Origin: Takakia lepidozioides
Taxonomy: Eukaryota > Streptophyta > Takakiopsida > Takakiales > Takakiaceae
DNA: 64,000 nt
Assembly: GCA_030704615.1 (NCBI GenBank)
Contig: CM060732.1
Location: 47,349,053 to 47,413,052, forward strand
Direction of reading: 5' to 3'
Part shown: positions 11,690-21,038 of the stretch, piece by piece
How positions within the stretch are numbered: position 1 is the stretch's first letter
How the letters are laid out: each line of letters opens with the position of its first letter
Made by a program: the position numbers and the translations under genes
Notes under the pieces: model-generated
The model's database searches: none
The model's input: only the letters and a program-made list of their open reading frames with translations
Told to the model about the DNA's origin: nothing

Positions 11690-11830
11690 GGCATTCACCT
11701 TTTTGCCTCGATTGTCCCACCATTGACTGGGGTCAGAAAAATATCCATCCCATATACTCCTACTGGAATACTCCTATATAGCTTCTCCTCGTCTCAGTTA
11801 CCTGTTTCTAGATACTTTCATGTTGTCAAA
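11690..11830. repeat. Dispersed repeat R, copy 2
   Basis: Shares the TTTTTGCCTCGATTGTCCCACC block, the CATTGACTGGGGTCAG block and the CTTCTCCTCGTCTCAG block with the copies at 6965, 12355 and 12590. It sits directly downstream of the minus-strand PPR fragment that follows. Confidence 0.65.
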
Positions 11831-11841
11831 TTCCACAATGC

Positions 11842-12124
11842 TCAATCAATGCTCCCACATTTGGCATACATGTCCACGAGGGTATTGTTCAAAATCACAT
11901 CTGGTACAATTCCAGCTTTGGTGATGCAACCATACACCTCTTTGCCCTTTTCCAGGGCTGCCAGGCTTGCACATGCACTGCAAACGCACACAAACGTGTG
12001 GTTGGGCTTCACCCCTTCCCCCATCATCTGCTCATGTAGGTCTCCAAAGCCTCCATCCCACGCCCCTGATGTGCATACCCTGCAAGCATCGTGTTCCACT
12101 GCACCACATCTCGTTCAGCCATAG
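11842..12124 (-). pseudogene. PLS-type pentatricopeptide repeat (PPR) fragment
   Basis: Reading on the minus strand from about 12,124 gives MAERDVVQWNTMLAGYA, then after one frameshift near 12,030 GVKPNHTFVCVCSACASL, KGKEVYGCITKAG, VPDVILNNTLVDMYAKCGS. These are successive PPR helices of the P-L-S type used by plant organellar RNA-processing and editing proteins. Only about two and a half repeats are present, with no targeting peptide and no E or DYW tail, so it is a gene fragment. It is flanked by copies of repeat R and followed at 12,140-12,190 by a second small piece of the same MYAKCGS helix. Confidence 0.85.
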
Positions 12125-12139
12125 TGTGTTGAACACTCC

Positions 12140-12190
12140 TTCGCAACCTCAATGCTCCCACATTTGGCATACATGTCCACCAGAGTCAAT
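12140..12190 (-). pseudogene. Second small PPR fragment
   Basis: The minus strand reads LVDMYAKCGSI, identical to the end of the neighbouring fragment. It indicates a tandemly duplicated piece of the PPR source sequence. Too short to be functional. Confidence 0.6.
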
Positions 12191-12354
12191 GTTCCCTACT
12201 CCTTCAGCTATCCATGCCTCTGCACAAAATCATGCATACATCCTTGCCTTGCTGCTAGCAGCTGACAGTGACAGCCTAGATTTTTTCTAAGAAACACCCA
12301 ACTCAACTTATCACACTAGTTACTATGCTCAATTGCATCTGCTACTCTCTGTAA

Positions 12355-12790
12355 TCCAACAGGCATTCACCTTTTTGCCTCGATTGTCCCACCATTGACT
12401 AGGGTCAGAAAAGTATTCATTCCACAGCTTCTCCTCGTCTCTATTACTTGTTTCTGGATACTTTAATGTTGTCACATTGGCAGTATCATGTCAAAGTCAC
12501 TCCAAACTATCAAAGACTCACTCAACCAGCTAACTTGCAGAATTCAACATGAAAATTTAGGGCCGATTCTGATAAGAGGGAAACGTATTCATTCCAGAGC
12601 TTCTGCTTGTCTCTGTTATCTGCTTTTTGACACTTTTTTGTTGCCACATTGGCAGTAACATATCAAAATCACTCCAAAACCACTATAGAACCACCAATGA
12701 GCTAACTTGCAGAATTCAACATGAAAATTTAGGGACGACTCTGATAACAGGGAAAACCAGGCTGACATGTGTTGAAGAAGGTACCTTCAT
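12355..12790. repeat. Dispersed repeat R, copies 3 and 4 in tandem
   Basis: Two consecutive copies, 12355-12570 and 12590-12790, share the CTTCTCCTCGTCTCTATTAC / CTTCTGCTTGTCTCTGTTATC blocks, CAAAGTCACTCC or CAAAATCACTCC, and GAGCTAACTTGCAGAATTC / CCAGCTAACTTGCAGAATTC. The second includes a downstream AACCAGGCTGACATGTGTTGA block that recurs at about 55.88 kb. Confidence 0.7.
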
Positions 12791-12855
12791 TAGCAACGTC
12801 TTGTTCTATCAATTGTGCTGCTGCCGCTGCTGTTTCCAGTTGACCATCTACCCAC

Positions 12856-13570
12856 TCACTACAAGAAAAGGGGGCCCTTTGTGACGCCTGAGCCACGCCG
12901 CAGCGTCGGAAAAACGCCCTTTTCGGGCAGGGGGCAGGCGCAGAATTTGCGACGCCCGGCCGTCGCCCAACAGTCGCATGGGCGTCGCCAAAATGACGTT
13001 GCAAAAATGCGACGTATGGGGGTCGCGAGCCCCCGCCCCAACTCCCGCGACTGCCGGACGTCGCTTTTCAGGCCGTCCGATCCGATGGCAAGGGCCTCCG
13101 TCGAGCGACGTCTCGCCGTCGCAGCCCTCCAGCCGACGGCGTTGGTGGGGGCGCCGGCGCGGCGTCGCATCCCTTTTTTTTTCTAACATGCCCGGGAGTC
13201 CCATCATAAAACCCAAAAACACGTGGCGTAAGCCGGGTGGTACGCCAGTGCGTCGCTGCAAGCGACTATTGGGCGTGGCAAAAAAAACAGCAGGAGCAGG
13301 AGTCGAGCTCCGCCACGCCCGGGCGTGGGTTTTGGCGACGCTTTGTCGTCGTTTTTGTTTATATATATATATAATTAAAAATGGCGTAGGCAGGGTGGCG
13401 GGCTACGCGACGCCAGGGCGTCGCGGCTTGCGACCCCCGGACCAAAAAAACACGTCGCAGGGGGTGTCGGGGGTTGCCGCCCACAAATAGGATTGGCGAC
13501 GCCCGACCGTCGCGACATGCGACCCCTGCCCAAACACGTCGCCATTAGCGACGTCCTGCAGTCGCGAGGG
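12856..13570. mobile_element. CACTA (En/Spm) transposon terminus and subterminal repeats
   Basis: CACTACAAGAAAAGGGGG at about 12,856 is the canonical plant CACTA terminal inverted repeat. It is followed by about 700 bp of strongly GC-rich DNA built from GCGACGCC / CGTCGC inverted motifs (for example near 12,946, 13,415 and 13,495), as expected of CACTA subterminal transposase-binding repeats. The opposite terminus (TTTCTTGTAGTG) was not found in the window, so the element is either long, truncated or nested. An En/Spm-type accessory gene on the minus strand runs toward this end. Confidence 0.75.
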
Positions 13571-13842
13571 CAGCCTGGTGGGGGGTTGGGGGTTGATTTT
13601 GGGGGTGAATTGGGGGTGGTTTTTTGTTTTTTGTCTGGTTTTGTTTTTGGGGATGGGAGACCTTACAGTTCCATTTCACTGATTTAGCAGGTACACAATT
13701 GAGCAAGCATGAATCGAGGGTGAGGACGGTACGACACATGCATAAGATGGAAGATGGAAAGATGGAAATATATTTACAGGAAATGAGCTGAAAAGCTCAC
13801 AAGGGTTCAGTAGGCTGACCCTGGGACCTACATGGACTAGGA

Positions 13843-15258
13843 CTAGTCATCTTCATCCTCATCCTCAGTGGAGGACTCAGAGCTATCCGATGAGCCCGAT
13901 GACTCTGCGCCCTTTGCCAGAGCATCTAAATGAGGCGGCGTTCCCCTAAGTCCCACGGAGCTCTCATCCAATCCCTGGGCATGACCCTCGACCTCATCCA
14001 TACTAGTGCCCTGTAGTGCACTCATCCCCTCCGTGTTGGCCATGTTTTTCATGAGCAATTGCCAACCATGCTCCTTGGCGTAGTTGTACTCTACCGGAGA
14101 TGGCTTCCTCTCAAATGCGCATTGCTACACATGCCACAAATTAAAGTCAGTTCTTCGCGATGATGGAGCCAGAAAGAAGACATAACAAAATCCTTAAGGA
14201 AGTACGACTTATAAATCGCAAGATAAAACCTTTGGATCCGCCGGCGCCCCACTTGTGTGTGGATTCGTGCTTGTCAAGGCGGACTGTTGTTGCTTCGCGT
14301 GCCCGGTCAAATTTGGCCTTGTTTTTGGCATCAGTCTCTCCCGCAATGAGTGCATCCCACGATACCTATGCACCACCCCCCCCCCCCCAACAATTAGTGA
14401 ATTATACACATACGTTGCATCGAATCCACCTCATTAATGCACATGTGACAAATGGAAGGTGACATGATTCAGGATTTGCCAACCTGTGTAATTCCATAAG
14501 GTGGTTTGGGTATGGCCCCCTTTTCCATTGCCCTCCGAATGATCTGTCTGGCACGGTACCTCCTGTCCTTCAAGTTTCGCCCCACCATCTCCATCACCCT
14601 TGTGTCATTCCAATTGCCCGGAAACCGGCGGTCTAACTCACGGGCATACGCCCGCTTCGCGCCAAAGTGTTGATCTCCTCCTCCCCCCCCCCCCCCCCCC
14701 CAAATGCGTATCAGGGTAGAAGCCCTCACCCGGCTTGACTTTTTCGAGGCGCTTCGCTATCTTGGCCACTTCATTGGCCCTCCTCGTCTCCTCCTCCCTC
14801 ATCGACAACAATGGGCTGGCAATGGAGGCTTTCAAAGGCCCTTGAACCTGACGTTGGGCCTGGGCAAGTGCAGCCTTTGCTGCGGAGGAAGGGGTCGCTA
14901 TGGGGGTGACATCCAAAAGGTGCCCATACCGGGCCCCCGAGCGGGTGATGTGCTTGCCAAGGTACATTTCACCCGTCTTGGTGGCCGGGGGTGTGCTCAA
15001 CTGAGCATTCGGCTCAGCAACAACCTCCCGAATAGGTGAGCTGGATGAGCCGGCTGAGCCGGCCCCTCGCGCATCCAAGATATGGACAAGAGGGGGGGTA
15101 CTGGCCTCGGGGGGCAGACGAGCCCTCCGGCTGCGGCTGTCAATGGGGCTGGTTAGCCGTGAGACGCCCTGGCGCGTCACACGTGCTGGCAGAGCAAACG
15201 GATTGTCCGCCGCTTTCTTTGGGGCAGGGGACTTCTTCTCTTTCCCCAAAAGCTGGCA
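13843..15258 (-). CDS. En/Spm-type (Ptta/TNP1-like) accessory protein of the CACTA element
   Basis: Minus-strand exons can be traced. The first runs from about 15,258 (acceptor GACAG|GTGCC) to about 14,480, with a low-complexity Ser/Pro/Ala-rich start, then EEETRRANEVAKIAKRLEKV, a poly-Gly encoded by a 19-C tract, and RFPGNWNDTRVMEMVGRNLK. The second (about 14,350-14,200) reads VSWDALIAGETDAKNKAKFD with HKWGAGGSKG, the pattern of the plant Ptta/En/Spm transposase-accessory family. The last (about 14,124-13,843) ends in an acidic Ser/Asp/Glu-rich tail. Family proteins bind subterminal repeats, such as those at 12.9-13.57 kb toward which this gene points. The frame changes across the 14,683-14,701 C tract, so homopolymer length decides whether it is intact. 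Domain assignment is moderate and exon ends are approximate. Confidence 0.5.
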
Positions 15259-15490
15259 CCTGTCATGCAAACCCACAAGTTGGCCTCATTAGGAACATTC
15301 CAGATCAAAAACAAAAAAAACCAAGCATGTCGGGGGCTGAGAGCAGCAAGTGCTCGGGGTCTCGAGAGGGGGCAACAAAGAGAAAAGAAAAAGGTGGGGG
15401 GGGGGGGGAAGTGACTGAGCACCACCACCAGCTGCTGAGCACCGCGGGCTCAGTCACTCCCACACACCACCGCCCCCCCCCCCCCCCCCC
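14376..15490. repeat. Four G/C homopolymers: 13 C, 19 C, 13 G, 18 C
   Basis: Runs lie at 14,376-14,388 (C), 14,683-14,701 (C), 15,396-15,408 (G) and 15,473-15,490 (C). One is within a presumed exon, where it encodes a glycine stretch on the minus strand, and one is near an intron acceptor. Four such runs in 1.1 kb is striking. Confidence 0.85.
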
Positions 15491-15499
15491 ATTTTCTTT

Positions 15500-16280
15500 T
15501 TTTTTGGTTTCCTGATCTCTCCCTCTCTCTCCCTCTGTTACCTGGGTCTATGGAATTGTTATCCCGACTTCCATATTTTTTGTGCTTAAAATATGGGTTG
15601 CAGGGAAAACCGGATGAATTTCATCCTGGTTTCATCCATTTTACCTTGGCACGTATCTGATTTTTCATTACTGCCTACGATTTTTCAGTATAGCCTAACT
15701 TGATTTCATCCAGCCTATACCATAGCTGTGATGTGTTGAACCTTGGTGTAATTTCCCGATTTTTCTCATCCTACCTTGATGGAAATTGGAATCTGTCCGC
15801 CGGGTTCAAGGCTATGCTGGATGAAATTCATCCGGACAGTGGATGACTGTTGTGGCAAGACAAGGTAGGGTCCCTGCGCAACCCTATTTCTGCCTCTTGC
15901 GTTGAAGGATCGCGCTATGGCGGCATGGAGGAGGAGAAGGTGCTCGAGCTGCAGTTACGTTGAGTTGCCGCTCCTCGAGTTGTTTAAAGCCTCTATGAAT
16001 GCCGCCCCTATTCATTAAGGAGACGGCAATTCAAGTGCTTAGATTCAAGTGTATTTGACCTCGGTGAGGGCTTCCACTTAATATGCTGATTGCTAAGTGC
16101 TGCAGGGTACCATGAGGATTACAGAGGAGTGAAGATGGTGGCTGGCTGTGGATTCATCTTGAAATCTAAAAAACTAATCTACTCTATGTTTTTCATGATC
16201 CTACCTCTATGTTTGATCTGTGAAGGACAATATAGTGCTACTTGTGGTGGGTAATCCTTTCCAGATTGGTGGAGGGCCCC
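15500..16280. other. No gene recognised
   Basis: Contains recurring GGATGAA/TTCATCC motifs (about 15,600-15,840), including the near-palindrome GGATGAAATTCATCC near 15,820, and a CTCTCCCT-rich stretch near 15,515. No ORF with recognisable content. Confidence 0.4.
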
Positions 16281-16300
16281 TGTTTTGCAAGGATGGCTAA

Positions 16301-16353
16301 GACTGCCTTGCCTTGCTTTGCCTTGCCTTGCCGTGCCGTGCCTTGCCTTGCCC
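16301..16353 (+). repeat. CCTTG pentanucleotide microsatellite
   Basis: About ten imperfect copies of CCTTG, with CTTTG and CCGTG variants, in a row. Confidence 0.8.
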
Positions 16354-16499
16354 CCAACCTGTCAGGTTAAGCATAAAGGCGCTACAATGTATTGTTTGCG
16401 GCAGCCCTTTGGGTACCTTCCCATGCATTGTTTAACCCCTGCGTATAGAGGCGCCTGCGGTCGAGGTTGATGCTCCAGGGTGTTCATACAATCCCACCT

Positions 16500-17402
16500 T
16501 TGACGACCGTGGCTGAGTTATGGTGGTTTGTGTGGGACACATACATCAGTTTTTAGGCCCTGATTTGCTTTGCCTCCGGTCTGTTAGGGTAAACATATAG
16601 GTGCTGCAAATTATAGTTTGTTGCAGCCCTTTGGGTACCTTCCCGGACAGTGTTTAACCCTGCAATGATGGCGGAGAATATGGTGGCTTGTGAGGGACAC
16701 ACACATCAGTTTTTAGGCCCTCGCTTACTTGGCTTCAGCTTGTTAATAAACCTGGCAATGATGGCAAAGACCATGGTGGTTCGTGTGGGACACACACATC
16801 AGCTTGTAGCCTTTTTTGGCTTTGTCTCCAGCCTCTGAGGTTTAACATACAGGTGCTGAATGTGATGGCTTGTGTGGGACACACACATCAGTTCTTAGGC
16901 CTTGTTTAAACCTTTCAATGATGGCTGAGAAGATGGTGACTTGTGTGGGACACACACATTAATTCTTAGGCCATGGTCTAACTGGCTTTCAACTTGTTAT
17001 TAAACATGGCAATGATGGCAAAGATTATGGTGGCTTGTGTGGGACACACACATCAGTTTTTAGGCCCTGGTCTACTTGGCTTTCAGCTTGTTAATAAACC
17101 TGGCAATAATGGCAAAGATTATGATGGTTCGTGTGGGACACACACGTCACTTTGTGGGTCCTGTTTTGCTTTGTCTCCAACCTGTTAGGTTAAACATACA
17201 GGTGTTGAATATGATGGCTTGTGTGGGACACACACATCAGTTTTTAGGCCCTGCTTAACCTTACAATGATGGCAAAGATTATGATGGTTTGTGGGACACA
17301 CACATCAGTTTTTTGGCCGTGGTTTACTTGGCTTTCATCTTGATAATAAACCTGGCAATGACGACAAAGATTATGGTGGTTTGTGTGGGACACACACATC
17401 AA
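16500..17402. repeat. Tandem array, about ten units near 90 bp
   Basis: The core TGTGTGGGACACACACATCA occurs about ten times (near 16,537, 16,693, 16,786, 16,876, 16,950, 17,040, 17,137, 17,225, 17,293 and 17,387), usually followed by TTTTTAGGCC and TTACTTGGCTT and preceded by AATGATGGCAAAGA. Spacing is mostly 70-100 bp, with a longer first unit. The core holds the dyad GTGTGGGACACAC. Short ORFs across it are repeat translations. Confidence 0.85.
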
Positions 17403-17639
17403 TATGGCCAAGTGGCCAAGTGCCCACCATCCCACCCAGACCTTTGAATGTATATCCTGATTATGACTGGTGTTCAATCAGTATTTTTACTTACTCTTTG
17501 GGTTATGAAGATTACTGACATGAACACATTATTGTGCATGGAGGCAATTCTGGATTTTCCAGCTTGATGATTGATGGATGGTGCCAGTGAAAAGTGGCTG
17601 ATATGTCTGATTATTCTTATTTTTCCTGACAACGACCCT

Positions 17640-18335
17640 AGGGGTCTTGTCCTTGTCTTGACATGACAAAAGTATCTTCCCTCTTTTTTTTGCTGCTCAC
17701 AAAAATAAACAAACCACAAAGGAGAGAGGGTGCAGAAAAAGTTAAAAAGATTGTACTCATAAGACGTTGTTTGTTGTAGCCTTGTGGCCATTGACTCCGC
17801 GCCCAGTTTGAGCGGAAACAAAAGGGACAGAACCTGCTCTCTGTCAGGGGCTGACGTTGGTAGTAAGACTTACCTTCATATATAGAATTAATCTGGGTTT
17901 TCCAGATATCCTCTACAAATCCCTTCACACAAGCATCAATCTGCTGTGTGTGATTTGCCCAATAACTAGGCCTCAGGAAGGCCTAGGCTTTTGGCTCAAT
18001 GTTGAGACTTTCAAAGTTGGTAAACAGATGTACAGGCACAATTCCCTTGATAGATTTGAAGAGAACGTCTCTTTGGTGAGAGAACCCCGGACAGTGTATC
18101 AGAAAATGAGTATTGTCTTTAGATTGCCCACACAACGGGCAATTGCACTCTCCCTGTCCTCTCTGTTTCTGTTTGTTGTTCAAAGGTAGGCTTCCTGCCC
18201 TGAGTTTAAATTTCAGTCTAGTGCCGAGAGTGGGTAGACCCTTGAGGTCATCCAAGATGTCCTCCCCCATGTCACTGACTGGAAACAAGTTCAGGGAAGT
18301 TTTCTGCTCCAGGGCTGTTTATGTCTTTAATTGAC
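17640..18335 (-). pseudogene. LINE C-terminal fragment with zf-RVT finger
   Basis: The minus strand (about 18,290-17,990) reads TRLKFKLRAGSLPLNN, then CNCPLCGQSKDNTHFLIHCPG, the C-x2-C...H-x3-C finger of plant LINE reverse transcriptases (zf-RVT), then SHQRDVLF. A second frame (about 17,930-17,640) continues INSIYEGKSYYQRQPL, the same tail as the plus-strand copy near 11.2 kb. The frames do not join cleanly. The piece is bracketed by similar direct repeats at 17,640-17,685 and 18,350-18,400 (GTCTTGACATGAC core). Confidence 0.7.
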
Positions 18336-18419
18336 AATGGGTCCTTATGGGTCCTGTCCATGTCTTGACATGACGTGAATATCTTCCCTCTCCCTCTCTC
18401 TTTTTAACTTTTTCTGTAG

Positions 18420-18580
18420 AGGGGTCAACTCTGAGGTTAAGAAAACCATGCTTTGTCGCATTATTAGACCTGCCTTGGAGTACGGATCTGCCATATGGGT
18501 TGATAAATCTGAATTAGAGGATGTAGTGTCCAAAGCCATGTCTGTTGCCATGAGATTGTCTGATGAAAATGAAGTGATAC
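18420..18580 (+). pseudogene. Small LINE RT C-terminal fragment
   Basis: The plus strand reads NSEVKKTMLCRIIRPALEYG then SAIWVDKSELEDV, the thumb/connector segment (LEYGSxxW) seen after the RT domain of LINEs. It is in the opposite orientation to the fragment before it, so this is a rearranged LINE locus. Confidence 0.55.
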
Positions 18581-18689
18581 ATTCTTATTCTTATATATAT
18601 CCTTGTCAGTGGAGGTGTTGGTGGCTCCAAGGCATCACACGCCTTGCGCTTGGGACCCATTTGAACCTACGCCCAAACCCTATCACCCC

Positions 18690-19439
18690 CCCTATGTAAG
18701 ACTAATGCAAATGAAGACACAAGGGACACAGCGGAAATGAAGACGACCGTCAAGGCATAGATGAGAAGCAGCACATGAAAGGAATGCGCTGAAGGTTATT
18801 TGAACAGAGGCAGCCAGACATATCCCAAGATAGAGAGAAGCAACAAGCTTAGGGGACACAACATATATGAAAGAGCCTACGGAACCCGGCCCCCGCTTCT
18901 GCGAATTCATTTCTGCACATCTACGCAACCCGCCTGGCACCTGCGCAATTCTAGGTTGGGTACCCAGGCATCCAAAGCGCCAAGGCCTTGTGCCAACGAA
19001 AAATGAAGGAGGGGGTGGCCATTGCACACACAAAACACAAACAAACGAGGCTGCTCAATGGAGGTGGCAGGTAGCGCAGGAAGGAGAAGGTGGAGTTTGC
19101 AGAACGAGCGCGAAACCCAGCCCTCGGGCAGTGCCATCTTGGCAGCCCGTGCCTCATCACCCCTGTATGGCCTCCCGCCGCAAAACCCCACCGGCTTCGT
19201 CATACGGGCCTGCCACGTCGCCCGTCAACCTGCCGGCGTGCCCCCCTCCACCAAAAATCCTGCACCCCCCATGCTTCCAAAACTTACTGACGACGGAGAA
19301 ATTATCTGTTGGGGGCGCCATGAAGTGCTGCGTGTGCAGGACATTGGGGGCTACAATTTTCATTCAGGCGGTGTCTTCATCGGAGTTCATTCGGCGAAGT
19401 TGCGGCTGGATGAAAAACTGAGGCGACACGTTTCGGGTC
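18690..19439. other. GC-rich region, only unsupported ORFs
   Basis: Overlapping ORFs of up to 184 aa exist in several plus and minus frames (for example 18,867-19,421), a sign of GC-driven openness and not of coding. No domain, signal peptide or membrane segment is recognisable. The right edge is a TTAA-flanked GGGG end (19,440-19,465), so this could be the body of a small piggyBac-type element whose left end I could not find. Confidence 0.3.
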
Positions 19440-19466
19440 GCCTCGTCATTTAGGGGTTAAGGGTTA
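19440..19466. mobile_element. Candidate piggyBac-type right terminus
   Basis: CTCGTCATTTAGGGG followed by TTAA, then GGGTTAA. Its reverse complement matches the terminus at about 4971 (CCCCTAAACGACGAG) at 14 of 15 bases. No partner end is recognised at a plausible distance to the left. Confidence 0.35.
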
Positions 19467-20201
19467 ATCCCCAATGGCTGCATTAATCAGTTTAGAAAGT
19501 GGACTTCTATTAAAGGCTATAATTGTGGTTGCCCAACTCTCCCCCAAAGATTCCAAATCCCTCATATATTCACATTTAAGTTTGATCCAGATACCCCCTT
19601 TATATAGCTTATAGGTTGGTTATAATGGATGACATCCAATATACACCTACATATGTCTCATCCTTCTTTCTCCAAAAAGACGCAAGGAAACTCAGTTCTA
19701 TCCATTGATAATCTCTTCATGATTAGAGCAACAGGTGGTTGCATTGAGGGATTTACCAGCTCTCGTCCAGTAGTGTGACTGTCAAATATCTGCAGAGGAC
19801 CTCACCAATAACGCAGGTTTCAACACAATTATCTATGACCTGCAAAGAGCAATTTGTTGATTGTTGACGGGGACAAGCCTGAAGATAGTCCAGTTCTATC
19901 ATTCTATACGACCGTTTACTACGTGAGACTGACTTTGACTTCTATACTGTCTATACCAAGAAATTATTTTACCAAATAGCTCATTATCTATATATGCGGA
20001 TATTCTAACTTTTGGTGACAATTTTAGTAGACCCATTTATACTATTTTGATGTATTTTATGATTTTTTTAGGTGAAATTTTGTGTTAACTTATATATATC
20101 TAGTTTTAGATTTAAATTTTAGTATGTTAGCTAAAAATTATACATTTGGTTAAGAACATTTAACTGTATTTCAAAATATAGATATACAATAATTTTCCAT
20201 T
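19467..20201. other. AT-rich non-coding DNA
   Basis: No gene, strong repeat or regulatory site recognised. Confidence 0.5.
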
Positions 20202-21038
20202 TTAACCCTTAAGTTCCCAAGCGACCTGAATCGGGTCACTTTGAATTTGCAGTTCGACCTAATTTTTGCAGATCTAATCTGATGGGGCCCACTCCTGAAG
20301 CGTTAATGACAAAGGATTTGTCTCGAGTATGATGCAAAAAACAAAATTTAAAAAAAAACAAAAGCTACGACCTACAAAAAATATCTTAGATCTCTCATTT
20401 ACGTTTTGGGGCCTGAAAAGGGCTTGTTGACCGCTGACGTGGCAGGTAAACAAGCCCAAAACAGATTGCACTCCAAAGGCCATTTTTGGCATAAAATTAG
20501 CAATTTTGGAAAAAGTGCTTCACCTTGTGGTGTGTGAGCATTACATACACACATCCACCATTGGCTTTTAAAAATTTTGTAGAAAAAAAGTACTTCATTT
20601 GGAGGCACATTTTCTCTTGTCAATTTTGAGATTTCAACCCCCATGTAATTGCATGCATAGCAAGCATAGGTGAAAAAATCAGTTGGACCTGCAATTTAGT
20701 GGGGTCATAGCCACTCCACTATTGATTTGGAAATGGTGGGTCTTGGGGCAAGCAAAATTGGATAAAGCTAGGTTTTGATTTGGTCAAACCAATTTCTTTC
20801 TCACTTTTTCTTTGGGACCTGATATTTGAGGTCCGGGCCAACGCTATAATCTCACAATTTCAACGGTGGACTTGGCTCATTTTTTGGTATGTCATGCATA
20901 AATGAGCTGGGCCCAATTTTTGCTATAAGGCTGGAATCTCTGGATGATTTTTGGTAGGTTTCTAGGGGCAATTTACTGCAGCTGGGTACCCAAAATTGGT
21001 AAAAAGTCAAAAAAAGGGCTTGGGAACTTAAGGGTTAA
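20202..21038. mobile_element. Non-autonomous piggyBac MITE (829 bp plus TTAA duplications)
   Basis: The element 20,206-21,034 begins CCCTTAAGTTCCCAAGC and ends with the exact reverse complement GCTTGGGAACTTAAGGG. It is flanked on both sides by TTAA (20,202-20,205 and 21,035-21,038). Terminal CCC...GGG with TTAA target duplication is diagnostic of piggyBac elements. The 829-bp interior has no transposase fragment and only short ORFs, so it must have been moved in trans. The perfect 17-bp inverted repeat suggests fairly recent activity, and a related transposase fossil lies at 1997-3433. Whether that family mobilised this element cannot be decided from sequence alone. Confidence 0.88.

Noticed and set aside
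12815-13490. Several overlapping ORFs of 85-170 aa on both strands
   Set aside because: They lie over GC-rich CACTA subterminal repeats and are open because of composition; no domain is recognisable.
18867-19421. 184-aa plus-strand ORF
   Set aside because: Overlapping open frames in other phases and no recognisable feature; treated as GC-rich non-coding DNA.
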